DNA of 64,000 nt from Ignavibacteriales bacterium. Its GTDB lineage: Bacteria > Bacteroidota > Ignavibacteria > Ignavibacteriales > SURF-24. Of this stretch, positions 51,557-61,953 are shown piece by piece. A program made the position numbers and the translations under genes. Every line of letters begins with the position of its first letter. Position 1 is the stretch's first letter. The notes beneath the pieces were generated by a model. The model had not been told where the DNA came from. It saw nothing but the letters and a program-made list of their open reading frames with translations, and ran no database searches. The DNA is taken from contig JAPLFH010000055.1 in assembly GCA_026390815.1 (NCBI GenBank), positions 1 through 64,000 on the forward strand, read 5' to 3'.

Positions 51557-54496
51557 ATGAATTATAAACTTACTCATAAAGTTACTGCCGCATTGGTTTT
51601 TTTAATCACATTTATTCAATTCCTAATGACTGTTCAACCTACAGTTTCCTTTTGGGATTGCGGTGAGTTTATTGCTTCGGGTTATTCACTCCAAGTTCCT
51701 CATCCTCCTGGTGCACCGCTATTTTTATTGCTGGGAAGAGTTTTTTCTATGATTCCTTTTGGTGCAAATACTGCATTTAGAGTTAATATGATTTCTGTTT
51801 TTGCAAGTGCTTTCTCTGCACTATTCCTTTATTTGATTGCAGTTAAAATAATTGAGAATTATAAAGGAAAAGGACATAAGAATTTTTTAGATGGAATTTC
51901 CACATATATTGCTGCTGCAATTGGAGCCCTCTCTTTGTCATTTAGTGATACTTTCTGGTTCAATGGTGTAGAAGCCGAAGTTTATGCCGCAAGCACCTGC
52001 TTGTTTGCTTTTATTGTTTGGCTGATGATGTTATGGAATGAAAAAGCCGATGAAAAGGATAATGAAAAATATTTAATTATGATTGCGTACTTAGTTGGGC
52101 TTTCAACCGGAGTTCATCTGATGAGTGTTCTTGCAATTGTTCCGGTAGTTATGGTAATTGTTTTTAGAAAATATGTACAGGATGATGAAGCTTGTAAAAA
52201 AACAGGATATATATTTCTTGGGCATACAGCAGTTATTCTTTTAATTGCAATAGTTTTATGGGCTGGACAAAAAACTACAATTGCCCCAAGCCCGGAAGAG
52301 TATCAAGCATTTGATACAAGATTTAAATGGATTATGGTTGGAATAAGCGGTGTGGTTTTAGCAGTGTTCCGTAAAAAATTATTTAACAGGAATTCCTTTT
52401 ACATACCGTTACTGGTTGGTGGTGCTGCACTTACTATCACTTATCCCGGTGTTGTAAAAGTGTTTACAGAGGGAGTTAAATATATTGGTGGAGACAGAAT
52501 TGCTATCGATATGCTTGTAATAGTTGCAATATTTGCTATACTTGGTTTTGCAATCTACTGGTCGGTTAAAAACAATAAAGCAACTTTAAATCTGGCTTTC
52601 ATTTCTCTTCTTTTTGTTATACTCGGTTTTACAACTTATTCAATGGTAATCGTTCGTGCTAATAAACAGCCACCAATGAATGAGAATGAACCGGATAATT
52701 TTACTGAATTAGTGTCTTACCTAAACCGTGAACAATATGGAGATTTTCCGACGTGGAAAAGAAGATTTACTGCTGAACCTCATCAGCAAATGGTTTATAC
52801 AAATTATAAAAGTGATCTGGACTTCCTATTAAAGTACCAAATGGATCATATGTTTAACCGGTACTTGTTCTGGAATTATATTGGCAGAATTGGCTGGACA
52901 CAGGATGATGGTGCGACCTGGAAACAATTATTTGGTATTCCTTTCCTGATTGGATTATTTGGAATTTATTTTCATTTCAAAAAAGATTGGAAAATGGCTT
53001 CTGTGTTTATGGTTATGTTTATTTTTATGGGATACCTTACAGCATTCTATCAAAACCAACAGGAGCCGCAGCCAAGAGAAAGAGATTATTTTTACGTCGG
53101 GGCATTTTTTGTTTTTTCAATCTGGATTGCCCTTGGTGTAAAAGGTTTGGTTGAACTTGCATCGGAACACATTAAGAAAGAATCACTTGCTAAAACAGCT
53201 TCTTATGCTGTTCTTGGTGCAGCATTTATTTTGGTGCCGGTAAATATGGCTAAAACAAATTGGTTTACACACGATAGATCCAACAATTATGTCCCTTGGG
53301 ATTATTCGTATAATCTTTTGCAAAGCTGCGCTCCAAATGCAGTTCTTTTTACTAACGGAGATAATGACACATTCCCACTTTGGTATTTACAGGATGTAGA
53401 AGGTGTAAGAAGAGATGTCCGAATTGCAAACCTAAGTTTGTTAAATACTCCCTGGTACATTAAGCAGTTAAAAAATACAGAACCTTACAATGCGTTAAAA
53501 GTTGCAAGCAATTATACGGATGCAATGATAGAAAAACTTGAACCCATCAGATGGGAACCTCAAAATATAAGTGTTCCTGTTCCACCAGAAGTTTTGAAAA
53601 ATTATACTGTAAAAGATTCTTCAATTGAACAACCAGTCCCAAGAACATTTGTAGAAAGATATGGTATGATGGATTCAACAATAATGCGGACTGGTAATCT
53701 AACTTGGAAGATGGATAATACAATTGCTTACGGTGAAGTAAAAGCAGTTAGGGTTCAGGACTTGATGGTTAAGGATATTATTGAAGCGAATAAATGGCAG
53801 AGACCAATTTATTTTGCAGTAACATGTGCTGAGGATTCAAAAATCGGGTTGGCGGATTATTTAATAATGGAAGGATTAGCTTATAAACTAATTCCTGTTA
53901 AACGTAAACCAAACCAGGAATTTATAAATGAAAATGTTATGCGCAGACAACTGTTTGATGAAAATCCTGGTTTCAGTAAAAATTATAAGATTGGTTTCAA
54001 ATTCCGTGGATTGAACGACAAAAGAATTTTCTTTGATGAAAACCACGAAAGATTAACACAAAATTATAGAAGCTCATTCCTCCGACTTGCTGTTTATTAC
54101 CTATATAATGAAAAGAACAAGGAGATGTGTATTAAGGCTTTGGATGAAATGGAAAAGAAAATTCCGGCGGATGTGGTTAACATGCCGTATGGACTTCAAT
54201 TTGAAATGAGCAATATTTATTATGCTGCCGGTGCCAATGATAGATATTTAAAACTGGCGCGTAAAATTGAAAAGACAGCACTTAAACAATTGGAAACCAA
54301 TCCAAATGATGTAAGCGGTTACTACAATCCATACAGAGTTTTAAGTGAAATTTATGATAACCTGAAGGAATATAAGAAAGCGGTTGATTTGTTCAGCCAA
54401 CTTCAAAAATTATATCCTGATGATCCAGGAGTTAAAAGTGAACTTCAGAAAAACCAGATGCTGTTAACCAAACAGGACAGCATTTCTAAAAAATAA
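51557..54496 (+). CDS. DUF2723-family multi-pass membrane protein with C-terminal TPR-like region
   Basis: A 979-residue integral membrane protein. The N-terminus has the family signature QPTVSFWDCGEFIASGYSLQ (split over residues about 27-46) and VPHPPGAPLFLLLGR. About ten or more hydrophobic helices follow to about residue 570. The C-terminal third is soluble and helical with repeats, ending like TPR units (AVDLFSQLQKLYPDD). DUF2723 is predicted to be a GT-C glycosyltransferase-like superfamily member, transferring sugar from a lipid carrier to protein or glycan; this is family knowledge by fold, not proven. The ATG at 51557 is preceded by CAGAGGATTTG. Confidence 0.9.
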   Translation: MNYKLTHKVTAALVFLITFIQFLMTVQPTVSFWDCGEFIASGYSLQVPHPPGAPLFLLLGRVFSMIPFGANTAFRVNMISVFASAFSALFLYLIAVKIIENYKGKGHKNFLDGISTYIAAAIGALSLSFSDTFWFNGVEAEVYAASTCLFAFIVWLMMLWNEKADEKDNEKYLIMIAYLVGLSTGVHLMSVLAIVPVVMVIVFRKYVQDDEACKKTGYIFLGHTAVILLIAIVLWAGQKTTIAPSPEEYQAFDTRFKWIMVGISGVVLAVFRKKLFNRNSFYIPLLVGGAALTITYPGVVKVFTEGVKYIGGDRIAIDMLVIVAIFAILGFAIYWSVKNNKATLNLAFISLLFVILGFTTYSMVIVRANKQPPMNENEPDNFTELVSYLNREQYGDFPTWKRRFTAEPHQQMVYTNYKSDLDFLLKYQMDHMFNRYLFWNYIGRIGWTQDDGATWKQLFGIPFLIGLFGIYFHFKKDWKMASVFMVMFIFMGYLTAFYQNQQEPQPRERDYFYVGAFFVFSIWIALGVKGLVELASEHIKKESLAKTASYAVLGAAFILVPVNMAKTNWFTHDRSNNYVPWDYSYNLLQSCAPNAVLFTNGDNDTFPLWYLQDVEGVRRDVRIANLSLLNTPWYIKQLKNTEPYNALKVASNYTDAMIEKLEPIRWEPQNISVPVPPEVLKNYTVKDSSIEQPVPRTFVERYGMMDSTIMRTGNLTWKMDNTIAYGEVKAVRVQDLMVKDIIEANKWQRPIYFAVTCAEDSKIGLADYLIMEGLAYKLIPVKRKPNQEFINENVMRRQLFDENPGFSKNYKIGFKFRGLNDKRIFFDENHERLTQNYRSSFLRLAVYYLYNEKNKEMCIKALDEMEKKIPADVVNMPYGLQFEMSNIYYAAGANDRYLKLARKIEKTALKQLETNPNDVSGYYNPYRVLSEIYDNLKEYKKAVDLFSQLQKLYPDDPGVKSELQKNQMLLTKQDSISKK

Positions 54497-54512
54497 TTAA
54501 TTTTTTAGCAGA

Positions 54513-54530
54513 GACGCATTACAGTGCGTC
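54513..54530. repeat. short palindromic repeat GACGCA-TTACAG-TGCGTC
   Basis: A perfect 6-bp inverted repeat with a 6-base loop lies between the DUF2723 and GT9 genes (54513-54530). The element resembles the small GAGACGCA-type dispersed palindromes seen in related genomes. There is no T-run, so it is not a standard terminator. Confidence 0.5.
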
Positions 54531-54546
54531 CTTGCATTTGCAAACC

Positions 54547-55608
54547 ATGAAGATTTTAATCATAGCTCTCTCCGGTATTGGTGATGCTTTAATGTTTACA
54601 CCTGCCCTTAAGCTGCTAAAAATAAATTATCCTGATGCTAAAATAGATGCCTTAGCAATGTTTACCGGTGTTAAGGACATACTTTCCAGGAATGAATATA
54701 TTAATGAAGTATTATTTTACAACTTCCTTAAACAAGGTACAGTTAAATCCTTTTTGTATTTGCTTAAGCTTAGAAATAAATATGATGTATCAATTAATGT
54801 TTATCCATCGAATAGAAAAGAATATAATATTTTTAGTTTTCTAATTGGGGCTAAGAAAAGAGCCGCAGTAAATTACTTACGGAAAGATTTTAGTAACCTG
54901 GGTTTTCTTAATAATGTTACTATCGCAGAGAATGATAATCTTCATAACGTTGAAGAAAATATTAAATTAGTAGAAAAGATTTCGCAAAAAGAATTTAATC
55001 TAAAACCAAGTCTGGAATTACCGCTTTCTAACGAAGAAGAAATTTATGCTGAGAAATTTTTCCAGAAGGAAAATATTTCAGCAGATCAATTTGTTATTGG
55101 GTTTCATCCTGGCTGCGCAACATTGAAGAATCATATTAAACGGAGATGGGAACCGGAAAAGTTTTCTGAACTTGGGAAAAAACTCATTAAAAATTTTGAT
55201 GCAAAGATTTTAATATTTGGCGGACCGGAAGAAATAGAACTAAAAAATGAAGTGCTACGTGGAATAAATTCCACTAATGCATTTCAAGTGGAAACAAAGA
55301 ACCTTGCTCACTCCGCAGCCATAATGAAACGATGCAACCTCTTTATTACAAATGATTCGAGTCTTATGCACGTTGCCGCAGCTCTCCGGTTAAATGTTAT
55401 TGCCATTATTGGACCAACAAACACAAACTATATTCGTCCCTGGCAAACAAAACATAAAATTATTTCGCTTAACCTGGAATGCGCACCTTGTTTTTATTAT
55501 TCACCCAAACCGCTTACTTGCACCAGAAAGGATGTGCAGTTTAAATGTATTAAAGAATTGAGTGTTGATATGGTTTATAGCACCGCAGAAAAATTTATTT
55601 CAGAATAA
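54547..55608 (+). CDS. family 9 glycosyltransferase (heptosyltransferase-like)
   Basis: A 353-residue GT-B enzyme of the LPS heptosyltransferase/GT9 family. The N-terminal domain starts MKILIIALSGIGDALMFTPALKLL (split at about 1-24), and the C-terminal domain has IGFHPGCATLKN, FITNDSSLMHVAAAL and AIIGPTNTNYIRP. It is expected to add a heptose or another sugar to a lipooligosaccharide core. No LPS operon is adjacent, though GmhA is about 6 kb downstream. The ATG at 54547 was chosen because it begins the family motif. Confidence 0.88.
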   Translation: MKILIIALSGIGDALMFTPALKLLKINYPDAKIDALAMFTGVKDILSRNEYINEVLFYNFLKQGTVKSFLYLLKLRNKYDVSINVYPSNRKEYNIFSFLIGAKKRAAVNYLRKDFSNLGFLNNVTIAENDNLHNVEENIKLVEKISQKEFNLKPSLELPLSNEEEIYAEKFFQKENISADQFVIGFHPGCATLKNHIKRRWEPEKFSELGKKLIKNFDAKILIFGGPEEIELKNEVLRGINSTNAFQVETKNLAHSAAIMKRCNLFITNDSSLMHVAAALRLNVIAIIGPTNTNYIRPWQTKHKIISLNLECAPCFYYSPKPLTCTRKDVQFKCIKELSVDMVYSTAEKFISE

Positions 55609-55621
55609 CAGTTTCTAAATT

Positions 55622-56158
55622 CTAATTTCTTTCTTCTAATTTTTTAATAACATATTCCGTGCAATCTTCAATCGATTCAAAATATTTTACCAAACCTGTT
55701 TTTCTTTTTTCATTGATAAGCTGATCTTCCATTGCGTCAATGATTGGTTTCCAGATTTTGCCGTGGCAGGCGAATGGTTTTACTTCTAAAAGATTTTTAT
55801 TCATTAATTCCCACGCAGCAGAAAGCTCTACAAGAGTTCCGGTACCACCTTGCAAAGCAATGTAAGCATCACCTGTTTCTATAAGCTTATTGATTCTTTC
55901 GAAATAAGTTGAACATACAATATGTTCAGTAAGATATTTATTGTGCTGATTAAACACGCCTTCCAGTGTAATACCAATTGCTTTACCACCAAACTCCACT
56001 GCACCTTTGGATACGGCTTCCATTGTTCCATGGTTTCCACCGGTACAAACATCAAAATTATTTTTGGCAAGAATTGTCCCAAGCTTATATGCAATCTCAA
56101 ATTGTTCTTCACCTTCTAAAGGAATAGAGCTTCCGAAAACCGTTACAATTTTTCTCAT
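55622..56158 (-). CDS. LOG-family protein (TIGR00730-like)
   Basis: A 178-residue Rossmann-like protein of the lysine-decarboxylase-named LOG family. The nucleotide loops are VTVFGSSIPLEGEEQFEIAY, CTGGNHGTMEAVSKGA (in place of the usual GGG..GLMG), and LQGGTGTLVELSAAWELM, which corresponds to PGGxGTxxE with Gln for Pro. Members are phosphoribohydrolases acting on nucleoside monophosphates such as cytokinin riboside 5'-monophosphate or AMP. The substrate here is unproven. It is convergent with the GT9 gene. Confidence 0.85.
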   Translation of the reverse strand: MRKIVTVFGSSIPLEGEEQFEIAYKLGTILAKNNFDVCTGGNHGTMEAVSKGAVEFGGKAIGITLEGVFNQHNKYLTEHIVCSTYFERINKLIETGDAYIALQGGTGTLVELSAAWELMNKNLLEVKPFACHGKIWKPIIDAMEDQLINEKRKTGLVKYFESIEDCTEYVIKKLEERN

Positions 56159-56174
56159 GCATTTGCTTTCATTA

Positions 56175-58223
56175 TCAATTTAAAAATTCCCACGCAACAC
56201 CAAGCCGCATTCCTCTGCCTTGCTTTGTATAGAAAGGAACGATGTAATATACTTTATCCAACAAATTTTCAACTGTAAAGTAAATTGTTGCCCGGTTTTG
56301 AATTGTTCCGACTAAAACAAAGTCGAAGACAAGTGACGGTTTAAGTTTGCTAATAATATTTTGAGAAGTAGAACCATTTAAATATGGATACCTATTTAAA
56401 ACGTTACTCCTTTCAAAATCATACGAATAAAGGTCCTGGGTACCAACAACATTTGCAGATATTCCTACTTTTAGGTTCAGGTTTGAATCGAAAAGAATAT
56501 CTTTATAGAAAATTCCTCCCCTAAAAGTAAATTCCGGCAGTAAGTAATTTCTTGCATTACTATTTGCAATGTTATTTTCGATTTTATTATAATAAGCAGC
56601 AGCGTTGTTTTCGATAAAGATTTGCCAAATATTTAATCCAAGATTTAAACCGATCCCAAATGTTTCCATATTTATTGAAGGAATGTCTTTTACTATTCTT
56701 TTATAAAAAAGATTTGTGGAAACCAACATGTTTTCATGTTTGAACTTTAATCCTGCCTCAATATTTGTAATTTTTGAATAACGCTCGCCACAGTCACAAA
56801 CAGGCTCGTTCAAATTCATCGGTTTTTGAAAATAGGAAGCTCCACCATATAAAGAGGCTGAGTTGGAATAATTGATTGTAGCGTCTCCACCAAAACCGTA
56901 AAGGGACTGATTGTTATAATAAAGAAACCTCCCAAATACAGATGGAATAATTTTACTATCGGCATTCCTAAAACTTACTTTTCCCGCCAGGGAAACGGAG
57001 TTATCTTGGATTTTATTAAACCTTAAATCAGTATTTACAAATATCTTTTCGTAGTTAGCAATTAAATCTGCAGAAAGAAATTCATTATTATAAGTTTCTC
57101 TAAATGTACTTCCAAGCACTTTGGTAATGTGGTTGCGGGAAATTAACGCTTCATTTTTAACGATTCCTTTTTCATTTTGTCGGTACTCTAAAAGGTTAAA
57201 TCTATAATAAGCGCTCAGCTCTCCAGAAAAATTTGAAGAAAGATTGTTCAATAGTTTTAAATAAATATTATGATCTGTACTTTTCTGATAACGAGTTAGA
57301 CTTATTACCGGATCCTGATATTCAGAGGTAATCTCTGAGGTTGTCCGTTGAAGAGAATCCAAATCAATACCGCCGAACAGTTGTACTTCTGATTTTGAAT
57401 AAAAATAATTTCCTATAAGATTAAAATTTTCTGAGATGAGGTAATTCAGTTTTGCTGTAGCTTTCCAGGCGCCATAACTGCTGTTCTGAAATCGGTTTCC
57501 AATTGTGTTGTTTGTAGCTTCAAAAAAACCAATTAACCTTCTTGATATGTTAGTACGGAGAATTGCATCCACCATAGCCTCTTCATACGAAGCTTGATAA
57601 TACCTGAGCCGGCTGTAAGGTGCTTTCTTTCCTTCAATACTAAAATCATTTCTCGAAATAAAATTGATCGAAACCGGATTCATCAAATTACCATAAAGAA
57701 ACCCTCTAACCGAAGGAATGATTTCTATTGAATCAATTGATTCTGATTGTACATTGTTCAAATCTAGCGTGTTTGTAAATCTGTTATTCAACAACATTCC
57801 ATCCTGAAGGTAACTAACACTGTTATACCCGGAGCCATAAATTAATATTTCATTTGGTTGTCCGAGAGAACCGAAGTCCCGAATAAATCCCAGTGGAAAC
57901 TGATTAATAAAATCACCAGTGTACCGGTAATCATTGGTTAAAAGCTGATTCCGGTTCAGAATGGTTCCAAAATCGTTTGATAAAAGAAAGCCTTTTTGAT
58001 GAATTGGATTTATAGCCGCGGGCTTTCTTGCTTTTAGTGAATCATTGGAAATAGTAAGTGAGTCTTTTTTTGTGGTAGTATCAGGAATAACAATTATTTT
58101 TTTTATTGATAACGAATCGTTAGTAATCTTTTTCTCTTTAGAAAGTTGAAGAGTATCTCGCTGGGCAACAAGATAACCTACATTGCTTAAAAAAAGTAAA
58201 ATGATGAATAAGATTTTGTTCAT
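56175..58223 (-). CDS. TonB-dependent receptor-like outer-membrane protein
   Basis: A 682-residue exported protein with a signal peptide (ending NVGYLVAQ), a Ser/Asn/Lys-rich linker (about 21-75), a plug domain (about 95-195, ILIYGSGYNSVSYLQDGMLL, DSIEIIPSVRGFLYGN), and a beta-barrel ending GMRLGVAWEFLN. It lacks the N-terminal CarboxypepD_reg domain of the receptor at 25609. The substrate is unknown; sequences of this type are often annotated as putative porin or TonB receptor. Its stop is 16 bases from the LOG gene start, so the two may be co-transcribed. Confidence 0.8.
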   Translation of the reverse strand: MNKILFIILLFLSNVGYLVAQRDTLQLSKEKKITNDSLSIKKIIVIPDTTTKKDSLTISNDSLKARKPAAINPIHQKGFLLSNDFGTILNRNQLLTNDYRYTGDFINQFPLGFIRDFGSLGQPNEILIYGSGYNSVSYLQDGMLLNNRFTNTLDLNNVQSESIDSIEIIPSVRGFLYGNLMNPVSINFISRNDFSIEGKKAPYSRLRYYQASYEEAMVDAILRTNISRRLIGFFEATNNTIGNRFQNSSYGAWKATAKLNYLISENFNLIGNYFYSKSEVQLFGGIDLDSLQRTTSEITSEYQDPVISLTRYQKSTDHNIYLKLLNNLSSNFSGELSAYYRFNLLEYRQNEKGIVKNEALISRNHITKVLGSTFRETYNNEFLSADLIANYEKIFVNTDLRFNKIQDNSVSLAGKVSFRNADSKIIPSVFGRFLYYNNQSLYGFGGDATINYSNSASLYGGASYFQKPMNLNEPVCDCGERYSKITNIEAGLKFKHENMLVSTNLFYKRIVKDIPSINMETFGIGLNLGLNIWQIFIENNAAAYYNKIENNIANSNARNYLLPEFTFRGGIFYKDILFDSNLNLKVGISANVVGTQDLYSYDFERSNVLNRYPYLNGSTSQNIISKLKPSLVFDFVLVGTIQNRATIYFTVENLLDKVYYIVPFYTKQGRGMRLGVAWEFLN

Positions 58224-58462
58224 AAAAGAGTATTTTGAAATTCAACGATAAAGATAATAATAAAATGAAAAGCGGCAAAGGATAAGTTAAGTAAAAATTG
58301 GTGAACCGGCTAAGGATACCGGTTTGGAAGGAAAGTCTACCTGATTATAAGCCGATAAACATTGAATTAAATAAGTCTCAAAATAAAAAAATGATTTGCT
58401 TTAATCGCAAAATTAATTATTTTATACAGTGAATTTAAAACCACTAATAAAGGAGTAAAAAT

Positions 58463-58759
58463 ATGGCTGATGTAAGACCAATGACCAAGGGTCAAATTGT
58501 TGATCATCTTGCTAAAAAAACTGGAACTACAAAAAAAGTATCTACCCAGTTTCTGGAAGAATTAGTTGCCTTAACTTACAAGGAAGCTAAAAAATCTTTT
58601 GTAATACCTGGTTTAGGAAAATTAGTTCTGGCACAAAGAAAGAAAAGAATGGGAAGAAATCCTGCCACTGGTGCTGTAATTTCAATTCCTGCAAAGAAAG
58701 TTTTGAAGTTCAGAATTGCCAAAGCAGCAAAAGATGCAGTATTAGGTCCAAAGAAATAA
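58463..58759 (+). CDS. HU-family DNA-binding protein
   Basis: A 98-residue histone-like protein of the HU/IHF family. The helical dimer part has MTKGQIVDHLAKKTG, and the DNA-binding arm is GRNPATGAVISIPAKKVLKF. The basic residues along the arm are typical. There is a strong AAAGGAGTAAAAAT before the ATG. It is monocistronic, with a strong terminator. Confidence 0.92.
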   Translation: MADVRPMTKGQIVDHLAKKTGTTKKVSTQFLEELVALTYKEAKKSFVIPGLGKLVLAQRKKRMGRNPATGAVISIPAKKVLKFRIAKAAKDAVLGPKK

Positions 58760-58780
58760 TTCCTGTTAACGGTAAAATTA

Positions 58781-58815
58781 AAAGTCCCGAGATCTATCGG
58801 GACTTTTTTTATTTT
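58781..58815 (+). terminator. rho-independent terminator of the HU gene
   Basis: AAAGTCCCGA (58781-58790) and TCGGGACTTT (58797-58806) pair perfectly, followed by TTTTATTTT. Read on the other strand it also precedes CTTTTAATTTT, so it may serve the aconitase gene as well. Confidence 0.9.
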
Positions 58816-58852
58816 AAAGAGAGAATATTTTAAGAAATTAAATTCTCTAAAA

Positions 58853-61114
58853 TCAATTCATAGCTTTTGCAATTAAGTTAAGTGCGCTGCCAGCTTTGAA
58901 CCAATCAATCTGGGAAGCATTAAAGGAATGATTCAGCCAACATTCTTCTTTCGATCCATCCGTATGTTTTATTACTAACTTCAATTGCTTTTCTGGTTTG
59001 AACTCCGCCAAACCAATTATACTTAATAAATCATCCTCTTTAATTTTTTCGTAATCAGAAGGATTTGAGAAAGTAAGTGGAAGCATTCCCTGCTTCTTCA
59101 AATTTGTTTCATGGATACGAGCAAAACTTTTTACAATAATCGCTTTACCACCAAGAAATCGCGGTTCCATTGCAGCATGCTCGCGGCTGGAACCCTCTCC
59201 ATAGTTTTCATCACCAATTACTATCCAGCCGTGTCCGTGCTTTTTGTATGAACGGGCTACTTCGGGAATTGATTTGTATTCACCTGTAAAAATATTCTTA
59301 GTCTTACCGGCATCATCTGTAAAAACATTTATAGCACCAATAAACATGTTGTTGGAAATATTATCAAGATGACCCCGATACCTAAGCCATGGTCCTGCCA
59401 TTGAAATATGATCAGTTGTGCATTTGCCTTTAGCTTTTAACAGCACCGGTAAATCAATAAAATCTTTTCCGTTCCATGATTCAAACGGAGCAAGTAATTG
59501 AAGGCGATCACTTTTTGGATCAACAAAAATCTCAGTTTTGTATCCTTCTCCTGAAGGCGGAATAAATCCATTAATGCCTTTTGTAAACCCTTTCCCAGGT
59601 AATTCATCACCCGTTGGTGGAGTTAGTTTTATCTTCTCTCCTTTTGAATTTGTCAATTCATCAGTAATGGGATTGAAGGATAAACTACCGGAAATTGCTA
59701 ATGCAGTTACAATTTCCGGACTTGCAACAAAAGCAAGTGTTTGTGGGTTACCATCATTTCGCTTGGCAAAATTTCTATTAAATGAAGTTATAATTGTATT
59801 CCTTTCCCCATTCTTTAAATCAATTCTTTTCCACATCCCAATGCACGGTCCGCAGGCATTTGCTAAAACTAATCCACCGAATTTTGTTAGTGTACTTAGT
59901 TGACCATCTCTTTCGATTGTTGCGCGAACCTGTTCAGAACCAGGTGTAATAGTAAATTGGGATTTTGCTTTTAATCCATTTGCAAGAGCTTGTTGTGCTA
60001 TATTTGCCGATCGATCAATATCTTCGTAACTGGAATTTGTGCAGCTTCCTATCAATGCAACTTTAATTTCATCAGGGTAATTATTTTCTTTTACTGCTAC
60101 TTTCATTTTAGAAATTGGAACTGCAAGATCAGGTGTGAATGGACCATTGATATGAGGTTCAAGTTCGCTTAAATTAATTTCAATTACTTTATCAAAAAAT
60201 TTTACGGGATTTTGTTCTACCTCTGGATCAGCCGAAAGAAAATCTTTTAAACTTCCCGCAAATTCTGCAACATCTTTTCTATCAGTCTTCATTAAATAAT
60301 TTGCCATCTTTTCATCAAAAGGAAATATAGAAGTAGTTGCTCCAACTTCTGCCCCCATATTGCAGATAGTTCCTTTGCCTGTGCAGGATATTGATTTTGT
60401 TCCCTCACCAAAATATTCAATGATGGCACCAGTTCCTCCCTTAACAGTAAGTATTCCGGCAAGTTTAAGGATAACATCTTTTGCAGAAGTCCAGCCATTT
60501 AATTTGCCTGTTAAGTGAACTCCAATAATTTTTGGCCATTTTAATTCCCATGGCATCCCAGCCATAACATCAACAGCATCAGCACCGCCAACGCCAATAG
60601 CTATCATTCCAAGCCCACCGGCATTAGGTGTATGAGAATCAGTACCTATCATCATGCCACCGGGGAAAGCATAGTTTTCAAGTACAACCTGGTGAATTAT
60701 TCCCGCTCCGGGTTTCCAAAAACCAATACTGTATTTCCGAGAGGTGGCTTCAAGAAAATCATATACTTCTTTATTCTCATCTTTTGCACGAAGTAAATCA
60801 TCTGTTGAACCAACCTGTGCCTGAATAAGATGATCGCAATGTACAGTTGATGGAACCGCTGTGGTTTTTCTTCCTGCATGCATAAATTGAAGTAGAGCCA
60901 TCTGAGCGGTTGCATCCTGCATTGCTACCCGGTCAGGTGCTAACTCAACATAATTCTTTCCTTTAACAAATTCTTTATTTGTATGCCTCCATACGTGTGA
61001 GTAAAGAATTTTTTCAGTTAAAGTTAGTGGTCTATCCAGAATTTTTTTTGTGTTCTGAATTTTGTCTTTTAGTGATTGATAAAGTTCTTTGATTCTATCT
61101 ATATCCGCAGTCAT
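58853..61114 (-). CDS. acn: aconitate hydratase
   Basis: A 753-residue TCA-cycle enzyme with a [4Fe-4S] cluster, converting citrate to isocitrate. The cluster ligands are in [13 protein letters not shown] and [10 protein letters not shown]. The swivel domain carries [19 protein letters not shown] with the active-site Ser. The length and the tail fit the mitochondrial-like aconitase of bacteria rather than AcnB. The start at 61114 (MTADIDR) is chosen because GAGGACAACA precedes it. It is transcribed alone, sharing a terminator region with HU. Confidence 0.95.
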   Translation of the reverse strand: MTADIDRIKELYQSLKDKIQNTKKILDRPLTLTEKILYSHVWRHTNKEFVKGKNYVELAPDRVAMQDATAQMALLQFMHAGRKTTAVPSTVHCDHLIQAQVGSTDDLLRAKDENKEVYDFLEATSRKYSIGFWKPGAGIIHQVVLENYAFPGGMMIGTDSHTPNAGGLGMIAIGVGGADAVDVMAGMPWELKWPKIIGVHLTGKLNGWTSAKDVILKLAGILTVKGGTGAIIEYFGEGTKSISCTGKGTICNMGAEVGATTSIFPFDEKMANYLMKTDRKDVAEFAGSLKDFLSADPEVEQNPVKFFDKVIEINLSELEPHINGPFTPDLAVPISKMKVAVKENNYPDEIKVALIGSCTNSSYEDIDRSANIAQQALANGLKAKSQFTITPGSEQVRATIERDGQLSTLTKFGGLVLANACGPCIGMWKRIDLKNGERNTIITSFNRNFAKRNDGNPQTLAFVASPEIVTALAISGSLSFNPITDELTNSKGEKIKLTPPTGDELPGKGFTKGINGFIPPSGEGYKTEIFVDPKSDRLQLLAPFESWNGKDFIDLPVLLKAKGKCTTDHISMAGPWLRYRGHLDNISNNMFIGAINVFTDDAGKTKNIFTGEYKSIPEVARSYKKHGHGWIVIGDENYGEGSSREHAAMEPRFLGGKAIIVKSFARIHETNLKKQGMLPLTFSNPSDYEKIKEDDLLSIIGLAEFKPEKQLKLVIKHTDGSKEECWLNHSFNASQIDWFKAGSALNLIAKAMN

Positions 61115-61281
61115 TGTTGTCCTCTTTTTTCTTTGATTCAATATAAAAAAAGTTGGGAATAATTGCAGTACGGAATTGCGAGAACATCAGTTGTAGTTTA
61201 TAAAAAAGATTGAAGAAAAAATTTTTAAAATTAAGATGAATTGGTAATCCTAATATTTTTTAGCATTCGATAATCTGAATC

Positions 61282-61863
61282 TTATCCATAAAGTTCAGTT
61301 TCTACAAGTTCGCAGATGATATGCGCAACAGTAATGTGTCCTTCTTGAATTCTTTGGGTGCTCTGCGATGGAATAACTATTGCAACATCCACTAATGGTT
61401 TGAGCCTGCCACCGCTGCCGCCAAGAAAGCCGATTACTTTAATTCCTTTTTGTTTTGCTGCTTCAACTGCTTTTAAAATGTTTGGAGAGTTACCGCTTGT
61501 TGATATTGCAATTAAAACATCACCATTAATTCCTAAACCTTCTACTGAGCGGGCAAATACATTTTCAAATCCAATATCATTTCCGCCAGCGGTTAAGTTA
61601 GAAGTGTCCGTGGTTAATGCAATTGCTGGTAAAGCAGGTCGTGTAAGATGATGACTTAATCTAATCATAAATTCGGCGGCAATATGCTGGCAATCGGCTG
61701 CACTGCCTCCATTACCACATAGTAAAAGTTTTTTCCCATTCCTAAATGATTGAATAATTAAATCAACTGAAGAAAGAATATCATCTAAACATTCTTTACT
61801 TATTTTCAATTTAGTTTCTGAGCTTTCGTTTAATGAATCGATAATAAATTTTTCTTTGTTCAT
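61282..61863 (-). CDS. gmhA: sedoheptulose-7-phosphate isomerase (GmhA-type SIS protein)
   Basis: A 193-residue SIS-domain enzyme. LLLCGNGGSAADCQHIAAEF and ISTSGNSPNILKA are the phosphosugar-binding signatures, with HITVAHIICELVE near the C-terminus. GmhA converts sedoheptulose 7-phosphate to D-glycero-D-manno-heptose 7-phosphate for LPS core. The ATG at 61863 (MNKEKF) is preferred over one four codons upstream. It is followed by the aconitase gene after about 170 bases. Confidence 0.92.
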   Translation of the reverse strand: MNKEKFIIDSLNESSETKLKISKECLDDILSSVDLIIQSFRNGKKLLLCGNGGSAADCQHIAAEFMIRLSHHLTRPALPAIALTTDTSNLTAGGNDIGFENVFARSVEGLGINGDVLIAISTSGNSPNILKAVEAAKQKGIKVIGFLGGSGGRLKPLVDVAIVIPSQSTQRIQEGHITVAHIICELVETELYG

Positions 61864-61953
61864 TTCACATCTCAATTCTTTAGTTGGAGGTTAGATTGTA
61901 TAAGAGAAATAATTTTATTGATCACAGTTTTACAACTTATCATTACAGAAAAT

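Noticed and set aside
58302-58324. AACCGG/CCGGTT inverted repeat upstream of HU as an operator
   Set aside because: A single 6-bp stem in an otherwise unremarkable region gives too little evidence.
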